The position numbers and the translations under genes are program-made. A model generated the notes under the pieces. It ran no database searches. It worked only from the letters and a program-made list of their open reading frames with translations, and had not been told where the DNA came from. This document shows positions 57,340 through 64,000 of a stretch of DNA of 64,000 nt, one piece after another (position 1 is the first letter of the stretch; every line of letters starts with the position of its first letter). Source of the stretch: Lepidodermella squamata (Eukaryota; Gastrotricha); assembly GCA_047495785.1 (NCBI GenBank), contig JBLDXI010000019.1, forward strand, positions 1,674,001 to 1,738,000, read 5' to 3'.

Positions 57340-59820
57340 TCAATGTTTTTTCACCGATTGCACAACTGAGTGCGGCGCGACACGGATGAAAGCGTTGCGC
57401 GGCCGCCGATAGATGCGCATCTCACCCGGTTGATCGACGCCCGGCTCGTGAATTGCCGATAATAGTTGCGATTCTGGCTGTGATCTGACAAAATCGACAA
57501 TAGACCGCAACAAATACGCAGTTTCGAGCAGATCATCAACCGGCCGCCCGCCTATCCGCCGCTCAACTTCGTCCAGGGTTAGCTCTTCCACCCGGTCGAA
57601 ATAGCCGTTTTTATGCTTCCCTACCACCAATTTATCCGTGCCGCTGAAGTACATTTGCACCCATTTTTTCTTCGGAAATCCGCCGCTTGTCGATGTCAGC
57701 TCGACTAAACCAGCCGCATGCTCGACAGGCAAACGGTTTTCTGGTGTCACCATATCGGGTACAATACTGCATGAAAGACGTGAAGATTGATCGAAATGTT
57801 TCGGGGTTTCAGCGTTAGCCATGGATACGCCGATTTTCTGCGCTAGTTCCTCGTCGATGTTGCCAAAGTCGGCCGCGTCGACTTCGAAGCGCACGAGAAT
57901 TTTCATGCCGCCGAATGAGATTTCTTTTATGCACCGAAATGACCCATCGCCGGCGCGTGAACTCAGCCCGGTGCCGGGTAGAGGCCGTGTGGTTTCGTGC
58001 TCAAATGAATGGCCATAATTTCCTAGAAAATAATATAGACAATAATTTTTACTAAAATTTACCTATAAAAAGCTTCAAGAAAATTGAACGAGAAATCGAT
58101 TTTAAATAATAGAAAATCCTCCTTAAACTAAAGATTTTAAAAGCTATGGGAATAACAGAGGCGCAGCCTTGGAAATTGGATATTTTCAAACGCTACTGGT
58201 ATTAAATGTTCAAAATAAAAAAATAAATATTAAATATTAAATTCAATTTTCCAGAACAAATTTGAGGCGGCTCTATATGGGCGCTTGCGTATCTCTGAAA
58301 AGAATTTTTTTCCGAATTTCAAGTGACCCTCCATTTACAATTTTGATATCGATTCCAAGTATCGATTTTAACAATCAATATTTTTTCGAAATAAGCATTA
58401 AGGAAGCTATCAGTGAATATCATTAACAAAGGCTTCACTACACGCTTATATTCTGAAAACCAAGTCTGAGCCTGAGAAAATTGAGAGCTAGAAGGCCAAA
58501 TTTTAGTGCTGGATGAACTAAGATTTTGGGTCTTCCATTTACCGGAACCAAATTTACGCCGAGCGGAACCTAATTTGCTGTAGCCGAACCAAATTTCAGA
58601 ATTTTCTAGCGGCCTGAAATCCCTTTTCGGATATTTCTTGCTGGTCAAGATTGACCACGATAATTCGGAAAAAATCATTAGTGAATTCAGCGTAAGAATC
58701 TCTATAAGAAGTATATTCAATCTAGAACTTATGCTTCGCCTAAAATTCGTAGAGTTATTAAAAAAATGACTCTTGGCATACTTCGAGTTTGGTTCCGCTT
58801 ACCTTTAATTTGGTTCCGCTAAAAGATATTCTGTAAGCTTTTGGTGACGCAAAAATATGTTATATTGATCAGAAATTTAGGAATTTCATCTATAATTTCA
58901 ACCTTAGTATTTTGCCATTAGAGTAGGAAAAAATTCTGAAAACTTCTTCACCCGTTCAGACTCTTCCCGCTCTGACGTGATTTTTTAACAAAAATTTCGA
59001 TACATTTTCCACATTTTAACGATATGTGATTTTGAAGTCGAAGTCTGGAAGACTAAAAATCCTCTCCGATGTTCTAAAAATCAATCTCATGTCTATAAAA
59101 ACAGCTGAAACATGGGCGATGGGGATTTATATAAATTTTAGCGAGCAAAACGACGTAAAGTTTCGCCAAATTGCTAGACAATTTTTAACTTGCCTTGAAA
59201 ATTTAATTCGCTATAAAAGCTGGGTTTATGCCAATAAATAAATTATTATACTCTGACTTTTTCTAAATTATTGCAATTTTTTTTAAGGTTTTCTTACCAT
59301 GTTGATCGAAGGCTTTATACCTGGGCTCGATTCGAGTAAGCATGACGACATTACCAACCCGTTCCAGCTCGATTCTAACCGGCCCATCGTACTTCTTCCG
59401 CTGCCGACTCGCTATCGAGTACAATTTCCGCAAATTATTCCGATCAGTGCAAACATCGATGCGCTGCCACGCAAAATCTCGCCGGCCGAGTAAATTGTTG
59501 CAAATATCAACGGCTCGAATTAGCGACTCGAGTGGCCATTTAGGATTCATCGCGCCGTTCTGATCGACAAACATCTGCTGTTTTGTTGTCCGCAACTGGC
59601 CGCCTTTCCACGGGACGTACTGCATCGGGCAGCCGGGCACTAACATGGCCGGGCCGCCTTTATCGCGGACCAGCCAGTTGAAAGACGCGATGAGACGCGA
59701 TTTCACCTCAGCATCAGCTCGGTCGATTTCTTGCTGACAAGTCTGAGATGAGGCTAGAAAAACTGGTTGTTCAGCTTCAATGTCAACCCATAGCCAATTT
59801 TCTCTAGAATTACTAGCCAT
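57340..59820 (-). CDS. DXO/RAI1-family decapping nuclease, catalytic Lys replaced
   Basis: Two exons (59820-59298, 58022-57340) join to 401 residues, the usual family length. The intron is 1275 bp. Family motifs in order are YGHSFE (176-182, equivalent to GYKFE), RFEVDAAD (219-226, equivalent to GEVD), LVELT (280-284, equivalent to VELK) and WVQMYFSG (equivalent to WAQSFLPG, Gln 297), then KLVVGKHKNG. The acidic metal ligands and Gln are retained, but the active-site Lys of ELK is Thr 284. In the family these residues hydrolyse aberrant 5' caps and degrade the RNA; Lys loss may weaken or change activity. A further 5' exon is possible, because CCATAG lies just before the chosen ATG. Confidence 0.75.
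58544..58819 (+). repeat. GGTTCCGC-ended MITE, copy 2
   Basis: It is the partner of 52875-53150 and lies in the DXO-family intron. The left end has CGGAACCAAATTTACG and AGCGGAACCTAATT; the right end has GTTTGGTTCCGCTTACC and TTTGGTTCCGCTA, so the termini are inverted and each is doubled. Confidence 0.75.
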
Positions 59821-60186
59821 CACTATGGAAAAAATTGAAAACATGGGAGAATTATTATATTTGAGGACCAATTGGCAGTTAAAGAACTACGAGCTCGCAT
59901 TTCGCACAAGTTGGCTCACGTACAGTGCTATCAGAGTGTGCACGTGTAGCATAAAACTGTACTGGCCGCATCAATTTTATTGAAGGTCTCAATGAAAATA
60001 GTGAGCCACGTGTTTGGTAGTATAGTATTTGCAATTTGCATTACCCAAATGTGTGTGTGCGTGTGTCGTTGTGTGTTTTAGCGTAGAAAAGTGCCGAGAT
60101 GTATTAATAAAGACGGAATTTAATCCTTATCAGCAGATGGTAGTAATGTGAAGAAAATCAAAGCAGTGAATTGGCCCTCAGAATAG
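59821..60186. other. Intergenic with GT microsatellite
   Basis: A GTGTGTGTGCGTGTG run lies at 60048-60080. No gene is supported. Confidence 0.4.
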
Positions 60187-60745
60187 GAATCCCTAATTTC
60201 GGCCACTTCCAAATTCGGTCGCTACGACCAATAACTTCGGCCACCGGTCGAAATTTGGACACTAAGTGCTGCGCAGCAGTTTTATTTGCACGCAATTCAA
60301 GACATTTGCATTGTTGAACCAATCTGTTTCATGATTTTGCAAGCACGTGATCGTAAACAATAATTTTAAAAGCGGGCGAGGGGGCTAATGCCGTTTCTCC
60401 AGTGCTTTGTTACCATACCAGAAACACCTGAGTTTCAGGCATCACGTCGTAAAGACACAAAGGCGATTGTCGAGACGAATTCAACGGTACCAAACTTGGG
60501 GTATTAGCGTAAGTGGATGAGGTGGCCGAAATTAGGGCACCTGGTTCCCTAATTCCGGCCAGGAGTCTAAGTGACTTCAAAATTAGCCATAAATCAAGGT
60601 AAAATCGTCCGGACTTGCAGTAACCGCCATTCGATAGCCCAAGAACTCCTCTAAAATTCTGTATTTGCCGAATATTTTCTAAACATTCACCTGGCTGGTA
60701 AAGTAGGAAAAAGTCGAAAAGTGGCCGAATTTAGGGGGATGCTCT
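60187..60745. mobile_element. Two abutting GGCCGAAATTAGGG-ended MITEs
   Basis: Element 1 runs from CCCTAATTTCGGCCA (60190) to TGGCCGAAATTAGGG (~60537). Element 2 starts CCCTAATTCCGGCCA (~60547) and ends GTGGCCGAATTTAGGG (~60735). Both have inverted ends of the same type; the second matches 55175-55345. Confidence 0.65.
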
Positions 60746-61698
60746 AGCTAACTGAGACCGGCGCCATCGTTTAATTCAGGAGGTTCTTAGTTTAGAGAGG
60801 TACCTAATAGATTGATATTGAAACAAAGCTATTGGCCTTCAGCGTTGCTGAGAAAATCGGTATCAAACTTGAACTACCCAGTTACCCTTATTCTTTGTTT
60901 TAACCTCCAAAAATGTGCGAATTTGACCATTAACAAATTGGGTTTGGCAAAATTTTTAACGTCGTGAGATTTTGATGCCGCTTTCAAGATCAATGAACGT
61001 GGAGTCGAAAACGATATCAAAATAGGTAGGTTTATATATTCATTAATTGTTACTTGCTAAGGAAATAGGCTTCGAAGTTACGGATGAAAATTGTTAATTT
61101 TGAAAATTGGGCGCTTGAAAATTGCATCAATCGGTTTTTCATCGCATCAATTAGTACTTTGTCGCGCAACATGGGCAGTCGAGATTCCTCAGAGTGATCT
61201 GACGTGAGGAATCTTGCTAGATATTAAAAATTTTGATGGTATCAAGCTAGAGCTTCCATGTCAGCCTAATAATATTAGCCATTCGCGACACTTTGAGGTA
61301 TCCAGTTTTTGGGGTGGATGGGAGCTCCTAGGGCTGAAGAAGTGTAAGGAAAGCTAGGACTCTAAGAATCGTCCCTCTTCAAGTCATCTCTACTCTATTA
61401 CTCGTACACCAAGTTGCGAGTCTGCTGTAAGTGGACAATTTGATTTTCGCGATTTCCAAACTTTCTTTAAAAAAATTCAAATTTCTTGTTCAAAACTTCA
61501 ATAATTCTGGGTATAATTTGGGGCAGCTCTTCTTAAATCAACTATTGCATTTATATTTATTCCTAATATAATTCCTATTATAATTCCTATTATAATTTAC
61601 CGTAAAAATGAAAATTTGTATTTTCTGGCTTCGCGTGAAAAGTCAGGCAAACACATAACACATCCTTTTTTTTTTATTTCGGAAACGAAGAATCTACT
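60746..61698. other. Intergenic
   Basis: No gene supported. A triple repeat of TATAATTCCTA lies at ~61565-61595. Confidence 0.35.
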
Positions 61699-63399
61699 TC
61701 AGCTTTCGGAATCGTAGCTGAGATAATTTCTAACAAAGTCTTTGAAAAGGGAATGGGCACTGAGTTCGATCCCTGGGCATCTGCTAGGAAGCGATCGCAG
61801 GAGTGATCGAAATGCTGGAGCGCCGATACGCAGGTTATTCATCAGCTCGTAGAACTGCGATAACCGATACTCGTCGCCATTCAGGCAGCGAATCAATGCT
61901 AACTTGTATCGATTATACAGCGCAGTCAGCTTTTCATTCTTTGAAAGAGTCTTATTACCTGAGTAATAAAGTAATGTTATTAGGATCCACTGAGATATTC
62001 AAAGCTTACCAATGCAAATGAGAACACATAGCAGGCTTAATTCCTGGTAATTGCGTATTGTCTGAAAGAATTGATTGCCCACACGTCTGAGATGATTTAC
62101 GATATGAAAATCTTCGCTGCTATTAGCGTTCATGGAATAGGTCCCACTTTCTTGATCCAACGACATATAATTGGGTGTTTGGGTTGACATGTCAAAACTT
62201 AGAGATAATTGAGCTGCTAGGATCGGGAAGAATGCGTCCAGGTAAGCTAGCGTTCTCTCTTGCAGAGACATTTCTGTCGCACCTTATAAAATAATTTACG
62301 TAGAAAGCAAATTCGATGTATTTATCGATCACTTACCTGGTAGCTCCCGAATGAACTCGCTGATTGCTGTGATGTAAGGAAGGAAAGCCGAAGCGCGGAG
62401 ACTCGTGGCTTCGTATGGATCGATGTCAGATGGAAATACGATCTTAACTTCCAGGATAGGTTTGAGCTTCGAAGCCGCCGCTAGAGCTCTGTCAATCAAC
62501 CAATCAGACGTAAAGTCTTGCTCTGGTTGTGAATGTGAACCGTCATAATTTGCGATGAGTATCTCGAAAGAGCCATTATCCTCGGCTGGAGCTGTCACCT
62601 CGAAGATTTGCTCGCTTGAAGATGGGTCTTCAGTAGAGTAGGAGTACCTCCTCAAGGCTCCAGAATCTTCGCTAAAGGTCGAAATAAGGTTGTCGATATC
62701 TCGCCGTGTCTCATCGGTGTACCGGCCGAAAGAAGTTTTAGACCTAGACATGCCTGCGGCAAGACATCTTTGGACACGGCAATAACGGCAGTTGGATGTT
62801 ACTTCACAGAGTTCGAAACCATTTTCCAGCTCGCCAGCGGTAGGCCTTCGCTTGCAAACGTATTCAAGCCGATGCTGCTTTGAGCTGTACCGTCGAAAAA
62901 AGAGCTTGCACCCCTCGCAAGACATAACCCCGTAATGGAAACCGGTACCTTTTAACATCAAATCCTTAGACAATCCATGGATTCATTTCGTAAAACTTAC
63001 AAGGAGAGCCGCAGATTTTGCATGGAATTTTGCCGAGGCCGAAATGGCAGTGTCTTTTGATCTCTTTCTTCTCAATCTGATTCGTGGTGGAGCGACCTTG
63101 TTTTGCTCGTTCCAGCACTTTCTTGCATTTAACCAAGCGGCAGGGGCGGCATTTTGCTATGTCGAAGTCCTCGCCGTGACCTCCATCGCATGCTGCTTCA
63201 TCAGACACGCCTGTCTCGTGATATCTCCAGTAAAATTTCTATGCATAAAATTACGGCAGTTAGTGGACTGAGCATCGGTTGAATAGGGATGTTTTACCTT
63301 GCAGGCGCCGCATAGAACGGTGGCTTGTAGTTGCTTGTCACGATGGACAGCAGACAAGGGGCGCATGCATACTTGGCATGAGAGATCAGGTATACTCAT
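61699..63399 (-). CDS. Nuclear receptor with two tandem DNA-binding domains (2DBD-NR)
   Basis: Five exons (63399-63298, 63238-63001, 62948-62337, 62282-62010, 61958-61699) join in frame to 494 residues. DBD 1: CQVC ... CGACKKFYWR (P box CGACKK) with second finger CDGGHGEDFD...CRPCRLVKC. DBD 2: CKICGSPCTGFHYGVMSCEG then CKLFFRR (P box CEGCKL) with second finger C...CRYCRVQRC. A linker of ~100 residues and a ligand-binding domain follow (ERTLAYLDAFFPILAAQLSL, NEKLTALYNRYKLALI). The P boxes resemble CEACKK and CEGCKG of known protostome 2DBD receptors. It is a nuclear transcription factor, probably dimeric; ligand unknown. Introns 2 and 3 end in AAAG and TAAG. An in-frame ATG upstream (63510) is possible but adds a non-conserved tail. 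Confidence 0.92.
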
Positions 63400-64000
63400 T
63401 AACTTTGATCTTTGAAAGCTTGTGGTAAAAACATAGATAAAGAGATATTTCAACTCCTGATGTGTGACAGACGAAAAGCGAAATGAGGGGAATATTGATT
63501 GAACTTTCACTACAAATATATCATGTTTCGTGGTTTAAAATCTATCCATTAATGAAGTTTCTTCTCCTGCGCGATCATGGAAAGGAAATGAAGAATAGAC
63601 TATGCCCTTTAAAGCGTGCTTCTGTAACAGTTTGAATCATTTGAGAAGAGTGTAATTTGAAGTTATTACGAGCTTCCAAACCCACCCCTACTACAAAATA
63701 CTATGATATTATTCAGCTGCATTAAAATACTACAACAATTATCAACGAGTACTCATTTATATAGAGGTCGGTTCCAGCTAGGAATATGGGTGGACATGAT
63801 AAAGAAAGCTGAAGCATATGCTGCTCGTAACTCATGATAAAACTATTCATCAAAAATGAATATGTAAAATAGGTGCTAGCTCATAAAATAGGTTAATTTT
63901 CAATCATATACTCGAAAGACTCTCATTCATCCTTGTACAGTCTGATTAGAAAAGCCGCCCAAAGACCTCTTGTTTCTTCCATTTATGTAGTAAGTTCTGA
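63400..64000. other. Upstream flank of the nuclear receptor
   Basis: AT-rich; presumed promoter. No specific motif can be supported. Confidence 0.35.

Noticed and set aside
1-64000. CRISPR array, operon or bacterial contamination
   Set aside because: No spaced direct-repeat array; genes have spliceosomal introns and eukaryotic tRNAs throughout.

Overview
The window is nuclear DNA from a bilaterian animal. Genes are split by many short introns of about 36-60 bp, and there are eukaryotic tRNAs, a catalase, Cys-loop ion channels, class C GPCRs and a nuclear receptor. The nuclear receptor has two DNA-binding domains, an architecture known from protostomes, which together with the tiny introns points to a compact protostome genome. 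I cannot name the species. About one third of the rebuilt introns end in AAG rather than CAG or TAG, so a Caenorhabditis-type nematode is unlikely.

1-24.5 kb is a tandemly duplicated block. Three intronless class C (GABA-B-like) receptors lie on the + strand (1-1353 partial, 1979-4405, 10984-13422). Receptor 2, three repeats and a broken 5' end of a secreted ankyrin/C-type-lectin gene (9065-9260) are collinear with receptor 3, four repeats and the intact ankyrin/lectin gene (17628-24512). Unit A also holds a CUB-serine protease (4855-6623) and an LTR relic. The junction between units is full of tRNA material: a tRNA-Lys 3' fragment, a tRNA-like relic, tRNA-Glu and tRNA-Pro. Seven copies of a roughly 245 bp repeat with conserved hairpins lie only in this block.

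25-39.2 kb (- strand) carries two tandem nine-exon genes for secreted PAN/discoidin/LamG/F-type-lectin mosaic proteins. Between them is a secreted or anchored CCP-ankyrin gene with a duplicated 3' relic. 41.8-45.8 kb has two three-exon Cys-loop channels (+). 46.7-48.6 kb has catalase (-).

49-64 kb is gene-sparse. It holds two small membrane proteins, an ankyrin-only protein, a secreted single-CCP protein, a DXO/RAI1-family decapping nuclease lacking the catalytic lysine, the two-DBD nuclear receptor, and several MITE-like inverted-repeat elements.

Most genes in the first 40 kb encode secreted or surface proteins built from recognition modules (CTLD, CCP, discoidin, F-type lectin, PAN, CUB, ankyrin). 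This is consistent with an expanding family cluster for environmental, microbial or chemical sensing. That reading is inference; the sequence shows the modules and duplications but no function. All exon joins were built by hand from GT-AG sites and conserved motifs; the lengths given close in frame.
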